From: Candidatus Obscuribacterales bacterium
Lineage (GTDB): Bacteria > Cyanobacteriota > Vampirovibrionia > Obscuribacterales > Obscuribacteraceae
DNA length: 64,000 nt
Assembly (NCBI GenBank): GCA_019752635.1
Contig: JAIELX010000027.1
Coordinates: forward strand, 36,246-100,245
Direction of reading: 5' to 3'
The notes below the pieces were generated by a model. That model ran no database searches. It was not told the DNA's origin and saw only the letters and a list, made by a program, of their open reading frames with translations. Each line of letters opens with the position of its first letter. Position 1 is the first letter of the stretch. Below are positions 18,301 to 28,441 of this stretch, in pieces. A program made the position numbers and the translations under genes.

Positions 18301-18577
18301 TTTGAAAATTGCAGCCGAGATTGCCCGGGAAAACCAGCACGATGGCTGGGCTCGGAAACTCATTCTGGCAAGACATTGCGCTTTGGGTGGGCGCTTCGAG
18401 TATGCACTAATTCTACACAATGAGATGTTGCAGACCCGAGAGTTTGCATCTCTGGCTCCGGTTGAAAAACGAAAATTCTATACGGATATGGCGATCTGCC
18501 AATCCGCTCTGCACAAGGATGCCGAAGCGGCTCTGAGTATCAGTTTGGCGCACTCATGCTTTGCGGTTCAACTATAA
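15329..18577 (+). CDS. Transmembrane Ser/Thr protein kinase with long helical C-terminal domain
   Basis: A 1082-residue Hanks-type kinase. The catalytic domain spans about residues 13-280: glycine loop GEGGFGTVYEA, VAIK lysine, HRDLKPDN catalytic loop, DFGLS and the APE-equivalent YMAPEN. A single membrane helix at about 306-325 (FLLPAAALVISAGICAGI) would place the remaining 750 residues outside. That part is all-helical with TPR/SEL-like pairs but no clear known domain. ATG at 15329 has no strong ribosome site; it is the first Met and sits 13 codons before the glycine loop. The gene is alone after a terminator and convergent with the next kinase gene. The substrate is unknown. Confidence 0.88.
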   Translation: MELVEDDILDERWRIRRRLGEGGFGTVYEATDEQLGRTVAIKVLRDSLLTDVPIRRRFLREGKILATVQSPNLVRLFSVNLSSSGMLYLVMELLSGRTVRATLIDRGRIPEEEALRIARDIAEALTTLESFGVVHRDLKPDNVMLDRTASGEIRTKVLDFGLSALRSKDIKDSYATTEGTMIGSVYYMAPENCMGQKADVRGDFYSLGCLLYESLTGQPPFYANDPVAVVFKQVNDPMPESPLKTCGVSAGTRQLLLQLLQKEPALRYQSGAELLDAIDSCMSGTAPQGLSSVSSRPPQRNPFLRFLLPAAALVISAGICAGITIHISRQSRPSFLVDDTKNSSIVSWCDKILTEKKDDATLIQLNDQLRSMPPSSARAKLASKFDSYYPRFEYPVKSLVAALNTKTGAMTDREWDSVLRALQRLRKLRLSVLQQGLSMAILRCSFKGSGPDDPGISWNTRRREAAAILAESGSLWDTNEAVKQAGSLVFEGGDDSDLKVSLILVSVALRVDQSERDFLLRYVAPTLESAPVAVLQANDQLLSAVFENVRNAKNQQVMDQLSGPMFRVKRATCSDVQLADWCFSRGNEIQGFNIRAAGAWWNRAVELYERSNNADSRYIGSLLNRSGYLLHEQRLDQAKATLMKAWKAMHSTAQYPFSFKFHWCLLANRLTDRESQSRFAQLADDVNDPWWNSTDANERIALGRMRCDFYNGDKQNAKLEIVARRTLQIPGDKNTPDSEISMLQSYLFRSVLDVRPFDPRKVQKILRELTLDARSSKDVISEFYRQASVAAIESESLGRDGTFFRYFLQRQFELLGVSRDVANKYARASFLASYGDYNEAEPIFKSIIRSPGSKDWSDNVFRVVVHNLITCDLYTGRIEEAIETLELGLKRTPTTYTFILGVDCYLRSGCSARSAAMAEQAALSREISQEQAALIAKTVRLIQERPAEASLPLAELMKAGGDPSSQLYLTVRLLLAWQLAEADRMNEANRYLKIAAEIARENQHDGWARKLILARHCALGGRFEYALILHNEMLQTREFASLAPVEKRKFYTDMAICQSALHKDAEAALSISLAHSCFAVQL

Positions 18578-18646
18578 TGACGAACTGCCTCGAGGCGGAG
18601 AAATGGGACCGCCTGGAACAAGTAATTGTGAGCCCGGATAAGAGCG

Positions 18647-20617
18647 CTAGTCTTCAGGCATACTCTCCGCTGTGGACGTGGCGCGGTCTTGCGGCATTGT
18701 GCCGCCCTCGGGGTGCTTCAAAGCATAGGCCTTGCCAGTTAAGGCCGAACCATTGTTTTTGTCTATCTGTAGCGCTCGCTCGTAATCACTGATCGCGCCT
18801 TTCACGTCTCCAGTGTCGAACCTCAAGTCGCCTCTGCTGGCGTAGGCCTCTGCGTATCCCGGGTTGACGCTGATCGCTTTGTCCAACTGCTCTCGCGCCC
18901 GGGCAAAATTTTTCGCTCGATACTCAATCCATCCCATGTTATTCAACGCGACGTAATTGTCCGGGGAAAGCGTCAACGCCTTGACCGCATCTCTGCGTGC
19001 TTCTTTTGTTTTATTGAGGTCTTGATAGACCGCAGAGCGGGTCACATAAGCATGGATGAAATCCGGTTGGATCTCCAATGCACGGCTCAGGTCGCTGATG
19101 GCCGCATCGTACTCTTTGAGAGACCATCTGGAAATGGCTCGGTCAACTAGAACGTCGGTGTTATCCGGGCTGAATGGCAGAAAGTCCGTATAGTCGTTTA
19201 TGGCGTCCTCATCCTTACGAAGCTGATGGAACACCTTGCCGCGAATAGGCAGAATGTCTTTGGCATTGGGACTTAGCTTCAATGCCCTGGTTAAGTCGGC
19301 CAGAGCTCTGCTGTACTGGTGGTTTTGGAAAAAGGCTTCGCCGCGAACCTTGAATAGCTCTGCTGATGATTTGTCGAGTCTGATTGCGTGATCTAGTAGC
19401 GAAATAGATTTTGGGATGTCTTCGAACTTTGAGTCTAGATAGATTTGAGCCAGCCTATAGGATGCATAAGGGTTTTCCGGCTCAAGCCGCTTGAGCTTTT
19501 CATACAGTGGTATAGCGCCCTTTAAGTTATGACTGTCCACAGCTTTGTCTGCTTGATCGCGAATACTTTGTGCACTCTCGTTGCCGACCGGATTTTGCGG
19601 GGGCTTGCCGTTGATCTGATAGGTCACCAGACAAGCAGCTGCGCCGATAACAATTGCGGACATGATGATTGCTCCAATTTTGTTCCAATGCCCTTTGCCG
19701 GCGGCTTTGGAGCGCGACGTCCACGCGTTGGCCACAGACGGGTCGTTTAGAGCGGACGCAAACTCTTGAACTGTTTGAAAGCGATCGTCTGGCGATTTTG
19801 CCATGGCTCGCCGGAGCACCTTCTGAACGTGCACGGGAATGTCTTTGCGGTTAAGGGGCGGAACTTCATCGTTGAGATGTTTTATCACCGTTGCAATCGG
19901 TGAAGCGCCTACGAAAGGCATTTCTCCTGTCAGCATTTGAAAAAATACGCATCCTAGCGAGTAGATGTCGCTACGTTGATCGATCCGGTGTCCCTGGCAC
20001 TGCTCGGGACTCATGTAAAAGGGGGTACCGAAGATTTCGCCGGTGTGGGTGAGCGGATCGCTCAAATCTTCTTTGGTACTTTTCGCTATCCCGAAGTCGA
20101 CGATTTTGGGAGTGAGGATGCCATTCTCCTCGGTCAGCATTATATTACTAGGTTTGAGGTCCCTATGAACCAAACCGTGATGGTGAGCATGGGAAAGCCC
20201 CGCGCAAAGTTGATCGGCGAGACTGCGAAACTTTGCCCAGGAGAGGGGCTCTTTCTCAAGGAGATCAGTCAATCTTATACCTTCGATGTAGTCCATAATC
20301 AGATAGGGGCTGCCATCGAAAATGCCGTTATCGACTACGCCTACCAGATTGTGATGCTTGAGGGCGCCAACGGCTCTGGCTTCTTTGTCGAAGCGGCGAA
20401 TGGTATCGATGTCCGAGTTCAGGTGTCCATGCAAAACTTTGACTGCAACGTCGCGCCCGAGGGTAATCTGACGTGCTCTGTAAACCGTTGCCATTCCGCC
20501 TGCGCCCAGCTTCTCTTTTATCTCGAATTTGTCGGCAAGGACAAAACCCGGTGAAAAGGGCTCTGGTGCCGCGGCTGTTGCGCTTCTGAATTCGACTTTT
20601 TCGCTGACTTCTTCCAT
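18647..20617 (-). CDS. Transmembrane Ser/Thr protein kinase with TPR repeats
   Basis: A 656-residue Hanks-type kinase of the PknB type. Kinase motifs appear in order: GAGGMATVYRA, VAVKVL, HRDLKPSN, DFGIAKS and MSPEQCQG. A membrane helix lies at about residues 332-352 (IGAIIMSAIVIGAAACLV), and about nine tetratricopeptide repeats follow outside (AIRLDKSSAELFKVRGEAF, ALKLSPNAKD and so on). I chose the ATG at 20617; a TTG at 20641 would add eight residues. It is convergent with the other large kinase gene, so the two are not in one operon. TPR arrays usually recruit partner proteins, which suggests sensing by protein contact. Confidence 0.9.
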   Translation of the reverse strand: MEEVSEKVEFRSATAAAPEPFSPGFVLADKFEIKEKLGAGGMATVYRARQITLGRDVAVKVLHGHLNSDIDTIRRFDKEARAVGALKHHNLVGVVDNGIFDGSPYLIMDYIEGIRLTDLLEKEPLSWAKFRSLADQLCAGLSHAHHHGLVHRDLKPSNIMLTEENGILTPKIVDFGIAKSTKEDLSDPLTHTGEIFGTPFYMSPEQCQGHRIDQRSDIYSLGCVFFQMLTGEMPFVGASPIATVIKHLNDEVPPLNRKDIPVHVQKVLRRAMAKSPDDRFQTVQEFASALNDPSVANAWTSRSKAAGKGHWNKIGAIIMSAIVIGAAACLVTYQINGKPPQNPVGNESAQSIRDQADKAVDSHNLKGAIPLYEKLKRLEPENPYASYRLAQIYLDSKFEDIPKSISLLDHAIRLDKSSAELFKVRGEAFFQNHQYSRALADLTRALKLSPNAKDILPIRGKVFHQLRKDEDAINDYTDFLPFSPDNTDVLVDRAISRWSLKEYDAAISDLSRALEIQPDFIHAYVTRSAVYQDLNKTKEARRDAVKALTLSPDNYVALNNMGWIEYRAKNFARAREQLDKAISVNPGYAEAYASRGDLRFDTGDVKGAISDYERALQIDKNNGSALTGKAYALKHPEGGTMPQDRATSTAESMPED

Positions 20618-20699
20618 GCGAAAGCTTCCGGATCCCTGCAATTATGTACCCGCATTCTCCTGGTTTGCCCTGTTTGCAACGATTGAGACAGTGGCTCGA

Positions 20700-21476
20700 C
20701 TACCTGCGCTCTTGCGGGGCCTTTATTGAGTCCAACGAATCCGTGAATACTTTGTCAATCACCTTGTAGGACATGTATCCCTGGCTACGCATGAAGGCCC
20801 GAACATCGCTCAGCGCTACCTTGCGTTGATCGTAAACCAGGATGGCTTCAGCCCAACTGCTCACATCGGGAGCGTAGGGCTGAAAAAGATTGTGCACAGG
20901 CTTGTCTACGCGCATTACCTGCACTCCGTAGACCTGCAAGAGCTTGCGTTTTAGAGTATTCAGGCAGGAATAGCACATCGAACCGGATAAGCGAAATTGA
21001 GCCTTGTGATATTCGGGCGGTCCCGTGTCCGGAGGTGCCGGGTTGGTTTCGGTGATGATACGCACATTGGGACCGTCTGGTGCATTGGTATCACCTTCGG
21101 TGCCGGGCGCCGGTGAACTCGAGACGGGGTTGTCAGACGCCGGAGAAGACTTTTGAACTTCCGATTCGGCCGCAGGCTTTGCGGCAACATTGCCAGTGCT
21201 GGTGGATGGCGGTTTTTCTTCCTTGTCGGCAACGGTCGACTCTCCTGCGGGGGTGACCGCATCCGGTTCCGGCGTCGTGGTCTTCGGTGCCTCTCTTGAC
21301 TCTTGAACAACGGCCGGGGAAGCTTTGTCGGATACCCCTGTTTCAGTAATCGCTGGATTTTTCGCTTCCGCCACTGAAGGTTCCAGGGCATTCGTCGAAG
21401 ATGCCGATAACGCAAAAACTATACAGCAGGTTGTTAAGAACAAGTAAATTCTGGCGCTCACCGAAGGTTGCCTCAC
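20700..21476 (-). CDS. Secreted protein with C-terminal HMA-like Cys-x-x-Cys domain
   Basis: A 258-residue protein with a signal peptide (hydrophobic core about 9-24), a Pro/Ser/Ala/Glu-rich disordered linker (30-155) and a compact C-terminal domain. That domain (about 157-240) looks like a heavy-metal-associated ferredoxin fold: strand AQFRLSGSMCYSC, helix LNTLKRKLLQVYG, strand VQVMRV, and later AILVYDQRKV, VRAFMRSQGY. Cys168 and Cys171 stand where HMA proteins bind copper or zinc. Export of such a domain on a disordered tether is unusual. The start is GTG; a second GTG five codons later has a better GAGG site. It is upstream of the TPR kinase gene on the same strand, 82 bases away. Confidence 0.7.
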   Translation of the reverse strand: MRQPSVSARIYLFLTTCCIVFALSASSTNALEPSVAEAKNPAITETGVSDKASPAVVQESREAPKTTTPEPDAVTPAGESTVADKEEKPPSTSTGNVAAKPAAESEVQKSSPASDNPVSSSPAPGTEGDTNAPDGPNVRIITETNPAPPDTGPPEYHKAQFRLSGSMCYSCLNTLKRKLLQVYGVQVMRVDKPVHNLFQPYAPDVSSWAEAILVYDQRKVALSDVRAFMRSQGYMSYKVIDKVFTDSLDSIKAPQERR

Positions 21477-21654
21477 TGTAGGAGTTTGCGGCTATTGTCC
21501 TTCAAGATTGTTGCTGAGCCAGCACAACTTATAGACGTCTAAGCTATTGGGTTTTTGCCCATATTTCGGCAATTTCAAAACCGTGAAATTCAGCCGTGGG
21601 TGGAACTTGTAGGCTCTGTTACTGTAGGCTGCGGTTTACCCCGCTGAAGGCGGG

Positions 21655-21684
21655 TTGTGGACGCTGAGGCCAATTTCTTATAAC
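21655..21684 (+). promoter_or_regulatory. Possible sigma-70 promoter of dxs
   Basis: TTGTGG and TATAAC are separated by 18 bases, 65 bases ahead of the dxs ATG. A small hairpin (CCCGC/GCGGG) lies just before it at 21640-21654. The match is moderate and not tested. Confidence 0.3.
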
Positions 21685-21707
21685 AAATGACCTGACGAGG
21701 GGTTGAT

Positions 21708-21731
21708 ATGATGGTTGATCAGAAAAGGTGA
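21708..21731 (+). other. Possible seven-codon leader ORF overlapping the dxs GTG
   Basis: ATG ATG GTT GAT CAG AAA AGG TGA follows the best ribosome site of the region (GAGGGG, 21697-21702). Its TGA overlaps the upstream GTG (21728) of the dxs frame. It could couple translation to dxs or be chance; nothing beyond position and ribosome site supports it. Confidence 0.3.
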
Positions 21732-21748
21732 CAAGAAAGTACCTCAAA

Positions 21749-23680
21749 ATGTCCACTCTGCTTAACTTTCCTCAAATCGTCGATGCCGCGATTTCTCCCG
21801 CGGACATTAAGCGGATGTCGACCGAAGAGTTGACACGTTTGGCACGCACTTTGCGCCAAGATCTCATTCAGTCGGTCTCGAAGACGGGTGGACACCTTGC
21901 GTCTAACCTTGGCATTGTAGAGATAACTCTTGCGCTGCATAAAGTTTTCGACAGCCCCAAGGACAAACTGGTCTGGGACGTCGGTCACCAGATTTATATC
22001 CACAAGATGGTTACGGGGCGCAAACACAGATTTGGTAGCCTGCGGCAATATAAAGGACTGAGCGGTTTTGTGACCCCGGTCGAAAGTGAGCATGATTCGT
22101 TTCTTGCCGGGCACAGCTCGACTTCTATTTCGCTGGCCGTCGGCATGGCGATCGCCCGCGATCACCGCAACGCCAAGAACAAAGTTGTCGCCGTTATTGG
22201 CGATGGCGGTTTAACCGGAGGCATGGCGCTTGAGGCTATCAATCATCTCGGTCATATACAGAAGGATGTGATTATTGTCTTGAATGACAATGAGATGTCC
22301 ATCAGTGAGAATCTTGGCGGCTTCTCCCAGTATATGAAACGCATTAAGGAAACGTGGTTCTACAAAGACATAAAACAGAAGCTTGACCTCATCGAAGACG
22401 AACTCGACGAAGTTCCGGTCGAGCCGATCATTCGCGATCTCATTTTGACGGTCAAGAAAGAAGCTAAATCGCGCATTGAAACTCCCGGCATCGTCTTTGA
22501 AAAGTTGGGAATTAATTACTGTGGACCGATCGACGGACACGACGTTGGTGCAGTCGTTGCAGCTTTTGAAATGGTGAAGCATAGAAGTGGACCGCAACTG
22601 GTCCACGTAATCACCCAAAAAGGCAAAGGTTACGCACCGGCCGAAGCGGATTCGATTAAGTACCATGGAATCTCCGCTTCTCAGCAAGAGAAGGTTGAAC
22701 CATCTGTGGTGGCGCCTCCTGCGCAGGCTAAACCGAAAACTTATTCGCAAGTGTTTACGGAAGCATTGATTGACATCGCCGCTATCAATGACGACATCGT
22801 CGCCATCACTCCCGCAACGGCAGAAGGCAGCGGACTTGTCCAGTTCGCGAAGGTTTACCCGGATCGATTCTTTGATGTCGCCATTTGTGAACAACATGCT
22901 GTCACCATGGCCGCCGGGTTGGCGAAGGAAGGCGTGCTGCCGGTTGTGTCGATCTACTCAACCTTCCTTCAACGGGCAATGGATCAGGTAATCCACGATG
23001 TGGGCATTCTCAATTTGCCCGTTATCTTTGGTATTGATCGCGGTGGATTGGTTGAAGACGGCGAAACGCACCAGGGTGTTTTCGATATTTCCCATATGCG
23101 TAGCGTGCCGAACATGCGCGTTTATGCGCCGGCGAACGCCAAAGAATTGCGCGATTTGCTCTATACTTTGTCCGTTGAACGCAGCGGACCGGCTGCAATC
23201 CGATTCCCTCGCGACAAGGCCGTTCGTTCCGAAGACGCTGTCGGTTTCGAAAAGATCAACCCCAATGAATGGCAGATCGTTCGACAAGGTAACGGACCTG
23301 TTTTGTTCGCCTACGGTGCAATGGTTGAAACCTGTATGCAGGCAATGCCTCTGCTACTGGAGAAAGGACTGGATCCGATTCTCGTTAACGCACGCAGTTG
23401 CAAGCCCCTAGATACGGTGACCATGGATCGCTTCTTGTTCGGCGGCGGCAAGATTGTCACCCTCGAAGAAGGCTATATTTCCGGCGGTTTTGGTTCGGCG
23501 GTGCTGGAGTATGCAGCGGCTGCGCGTTCGAATCGTCCCGGTAGAAAACAAGCTGAGATTGCCTGCATCGGAATTCGAGACCACTTTGTCGAGCATGGCG
23601 CCAGAAACATATTGCTCGATATCAACGGATTGTCACCCCAAAAGGTCGCCGAATTCGTCGCCGAATTCGCCAAAGCCTAG
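21749..23680 (+). CDS. dxs: 1-deoxy-D-xylulose-5-phosphate synthase
   Basis: The first enzyme of the DXP isoprenoid pathway condenses pyruvate and glyceraldehyde 3-phosphate with thiamine diphosphate. Visible signatures are SKTGGHLASNLG, DVGHQIYIHK, the ThDP motif GDGGLTGGMALEA with NDNEMSISEN, the transketolase-type segment YSTFLQRAMDQ and DRGGLVEDGETHQG. Length 643 residues is normal. ATG at 21749 fits the family start; a GTG at 21728 would add seven residues. Its stop shares the bases CTAG with the stop of the convergent phosphatidyltransferase gene, so there is no room for a terminator. Confidence 0.95.
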   Translation: MSTLLNFPQIVDAAISPADIKRMSTEELTRLARTLRQDLIQSVSKTGGHLASNLGIVEITLALHKVFDSPKDKLVWDVGHQIYIHKMVTGRKHRFGSLRQYKGLSGFVTPVESEHDSFLAGHSSTSISLAVGMAIARDHRNAKNKVVAVIGDGGLTGGMALEAINHLGHIQKDVIIVLNDNEMSISENLGGFSQYMKRIKETWFYKDIKQKLDLIEDELDEVPVEPIIRDLILTVKKEAKSRIETPGIVFEKLGINYCGPIDGHDVGAVVAAFEMVKHRSGPQLVHVITQKGKGYAPAEADSIKYHGISASQQEKVEPSVVAPPAQAKPKTYSQVFTEALIDIAAINDDIVAITPATAEGSGLVQFAKVYPDRFFDVAICEQHAVTMAAGLAKEGVLPVVSIYSTFLQRAMDQVIHDVGILNLPVIFGIDRGGLVEDGETHQGVFDISHMRSVPNMRVYAPANAKELRDLLYTLSVERSGPAAIRFPRDKAVRSEDAVGFEKINPNEWQIVRQGNGPVLFAYGAMVETCMQAMPLLLEKGLDPILVNARSCKPLDTVTMDRFLFGGGKIVTLEEGYISGGFGSAVLEYAAAARSNRPGRKQAEIACIGIRDHFVEHGARNILLDINGLSPQKVAEFVAEFAKA

Positions 23681-24270
23681 CTGTCGGCCATCAGTCGTCG
23701 GCCTTCGACGAACACGGGCAGACCGCGAACGACACAGAATGCTGCGGCTACGTAGGCGCAACCCATTGCCACCGAAGGTAGTACTGTGTCTTTCATTGTG
23801 CTGACTTGAGCTGCAATGATCAAACAAAATGCCGCTGCCTTGGTAACCGCATAAGTGAACCGGCTGAAGTTCGACGCCACGAGGAACTTGCCCAAACCTG
23901 ATTCCATCATGGTCTTTTCACCGAAGGCTGTTAAGCCTTTTTCGGTTGCCTTAGAGCGGATGGCGTCAACAAACGTTCCGCGGACCAGGTAGAGCAATGG
24001 AATCCAAACCGGAATCCAATTTAGCGCCGCAAAAACGATCCAGTACATCATCTCGACCACGCGATCACCGGCGATATCCAACACTGCCCCGAGAGTGGTT
24101 GTTTGTTTGAGTTTTCGCGCGAAATAACCGTCAAGCCCGTCGCCCCAGATTACCAGAGCTGTAAGCACCGATGCGGTCCACAACATATTGTCTGCGGGGG
24201 ACCAGAGTAGTGCTACCGTAGCCAGTGCCAGAATAACTCGTCCGATCGTTATACAGTTGGGAACATTCAC
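23677..24270 (-). CDS. CDP-alcohol phosphatidyltransferase (PgsA-like)
   Basis: A 197-residue membrane enzyme that transfers a phosphatidyl group from CDP-diacylglycerol to an alcohol. The family signature is complete: DGLDGYFARK, then GAVLDIAGD, near residues 44-70. Four to five membrane helices are visible. The start (MNVPNCITIGRVILA) is typical of PgsA, so phosphatidylglycerophosphate synthase is the likely activity, but the alcohol acceptor cannot be read from the motif. It is the last gene of a run gyrB, unknown 199-residue gene, this gene, with 15 bases to the previous stop. Confidence 0.88.
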   Translation of the reverse strand: MNVPNCITIGRVILALATVALLWSPADNMLWTASVLTALVIWGDGLDGYFARKLKQTTTLGAVLDIAGDRVVEMMYWIVFAALNWIPVWIPLLYLVRGTFVDAIRSKATEKGLTAFGEKTMMESGLGKFLVASNFSRFTYAVTKAAAFCLIIAAQVSTMKDTVLPSVAMGCAYVAAAFCVVRGLPVFVEGRRLMADS

Positions 24271-24285
24271 GGAAGAGATTGCCTC

Positions 24286-24885
24286 CTATTTTTGCGCTTG
24301 CACAACCGAATCGGGGCACTTTGCCTCGGTGTCGCCATCAAGTCGCCGACTGATGCCAATCAGCAGGTTGTTTATATCGTTTTGCCTTGCAGCAACTTGT
24401 TCTTCTTCGCCGGTTTCGGTTGTTCTCAAAAGCAAAAGTAAACTCGCCGCGGAATGACCGCAATCATGTTTCTCCAAAAGAGAAGTCGCCTCTTCGGCTT
24501 CCAGCGATTCTTCGGCCAGGGCAAACTCGTGTGCATGAAGGTGCAGCCGCTGACTGATGTCGTCCAGGTAATCATTGACGACACTGCGGCAGCCTGTTTC
24601 AAGGCGATACATCATGGCCTTGACTCCGCCATTTCGAATGATTCCAGAAAGTATGAGAATGCGCTCAAGCTGGAGCAAGGTGTCTGTGACCGACTTTACA
24701 CCTTTGCTTTTGAGAAAAAGTGCAAAGCGATCGCAGAAGTGCTTGCCGTCCAGGTTACAGCGCCCCGCTTCGCCGGGGCGCTTCGGGTCCAACCGTATGC
24801 ATTCGGCATCAGTGGACAAGAACTCTGAGAGCAAGCGCAAACTTGCATCGATTGAGCATGAATCTATATTCGATTTTCGATTCAT
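24286..24885 (-). CDS. Hypothetical protein, 199 aa, with start codon inside a hairpin
   Basis: A soluble helical protein that I do not recognise. It contains several Cys and His (CIRLD, GRCNLDGKHFCDRF, HDCGHS), which may bind metal, and an acidic helical middle (HEFALAEESLEAEEATSLLEK). The ATG at 24885 lies within a perfect 11-base inverted repeat covering 24854-24889, which would hide the start codon in the mRNA; a GTG at 24894 is an alternative start. It lies 20 bases after gyrB and 15 bases before the phosphatidyltransferase gene, so it is cotranscribed with both. The frame is fully open and codon use is normal. Confidence 0.65.
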   Translation of the reverse strand: MNRKSNIDSCSIDASLRLLSEFLSTDAECIRLDPKRPGEAGRCNLDGKHFCDRFALFLKSKGVKSVTDTLLQLERILILSGIIRNGGVKAMMYRLETGCRSVVNDYLDDISQRLHLHAHEFALAEESLEAEEATSLLEKHDCGHSAASLLLLLRTTETGEEEQVAARQNDINNLLIGISRRLDGDTEAKCPDSVVQAQK

Positions 24886-24889
24886 GCTC
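24854..24889 (-). repeat. Inverted repeat over the start codon of the gene downstream of gyrB
   Basis: GAGCATGAATC and GATTCATGCTC are perfect complements separated by 14 bases. In the transcript the 5' arm contains the AUG. The stem could block initiation unless opened by translation of gyrB, or by a protein or small RNA. Confidence 0.55.
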
Positions 24890-24905
24890 GCCACTCACCG
24901 ATTCT

Positions 24906-27467
<2,562 letters not shown>

Positions 27468-28430
27468 TTGGAAACTTTTCTCGAAATAAAACCGCACCTC
27501 GTAAAGAACTCGGCGCTGGCGCTTGGTTTCTTCGATGGTGTCCACCCTGGTCATCAATCCGTCATCAGAACGGCTGTGGCGGAAGCGAAAGCTCTTGGTG
27601 TCACTCCGGCGTTGATTACCTTCAAAGAGCATCCACGCGCTTTGACGCTGGGCAAATCGCCGCCGCTGTTGACTTTGCCTGAGCAGCGTCTTGAGCTATG
27701 TGAGCAAATGGGCATCGAGGCCGTGTTGCTGCTTTCTTTCACCGAGAAGTTGTGTCGGTTGGCTCCGGAAGATTATGTGCGTCAGGTTCTGGTCGAGTGC
27801 ATGGGCGCCCGATCGTTATCCGTCGGTTACAACCATAGATTCGGTCGCAATCGCGAAGGCGATCCCGGGCTTCTGCGCGAACTGGGAAAAAACATGAACT
27901 TTTCCGTGCATGTTGCAGGCGAGGTTCTGATGGACGGCACTGAAATTTCAAGTTCTCGCATTCGAGAGGCTTTGGGCGCAGGCAGCATTGAGCTTGCGAA
28001 CAAGTTGCTCGGACGTCTGTACTCCGTTCCCGGCGTTGTTGGCAGAGGCGATGGTCGCGGGCGTACCATCGGCTTTCCCACCGCGAATCTAGCCAGCGCT
28101 CCCGAGCTGATTCTGCCTGCTCGCGGTGTGTACTCGGGGTACTGTGTTCTTGAGCAAGGCACATCACACCCTTGTGTCATCAATATTGGACTGAGACCTA
28201 CGTTCGGTGATCACTTGGCTCCGGCAACAGAAGTGCATATTCTGGACTTTGACCGTGAGCTTTACGGCAGCAATATCACCGTGCGATTCTCACGTTTCAT
28301 CCGCGCTGAGCGCAAGTTCGACGGAGTAGAATCACTGGTGAAACAAATTACTGCCGATTGCGAGTTGGCCGGAAGGCAGCTTGCTGAAGACTCAATGGTA
28401 GCGCCGGACCCGGCAGGTAGCTTTTCCTGA
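27468..28430 (+). CDS. ribF: Bifunctional riboflavin kinase / FAD synthetase
   Basis: Makes FMN from riboflavin and then FAD. The N-terminal nucleotidyltransferase domain has GFFDGVHPGHQ and the SSSRIREAL motif; the C-terminal kinase domain has GRGDGRGRTIGFPTANL and the INIGLRPTFGD segment. Length 320 residues is normal. The start is TTG at 27468, with AGGAG 12 bases upstream, a slightly long spacing; an in-frame stop at 27447 leaves no earlier ATG or GTG. recF begins 11 bases after the stop, so the two are cotranscribed. Confidence 0.93.
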   Translation: METFLEIKPHLVKNSALALGFFDGVHPGHQSVIRTAVAEAKALGVTPALITFKEHPRALTLGKSPPLLTLPEQRLELCEQMGIEAVLLLSFTEKLCRLAPEDYVRQVLVECMGARSLSVGYNHRFGRNREGDPGLLRELGKNMNFSVHVAGEVLMDGTEISSSRIREALGAGSIELANKLLGRLYSVPGVVGRGDGRGRTIGFPTANLASAPELILPARGVYSGYCVLEQGTSHPCVINIGLRPTFGDHLAPATEVHILDFDRELYGSNITVRFSRFIRAERKFDGVESLVKQITADCELAGRQLAEDSMVAPDPAGSFS

Positions 28431-28441
28431 GGGTTGCAACC

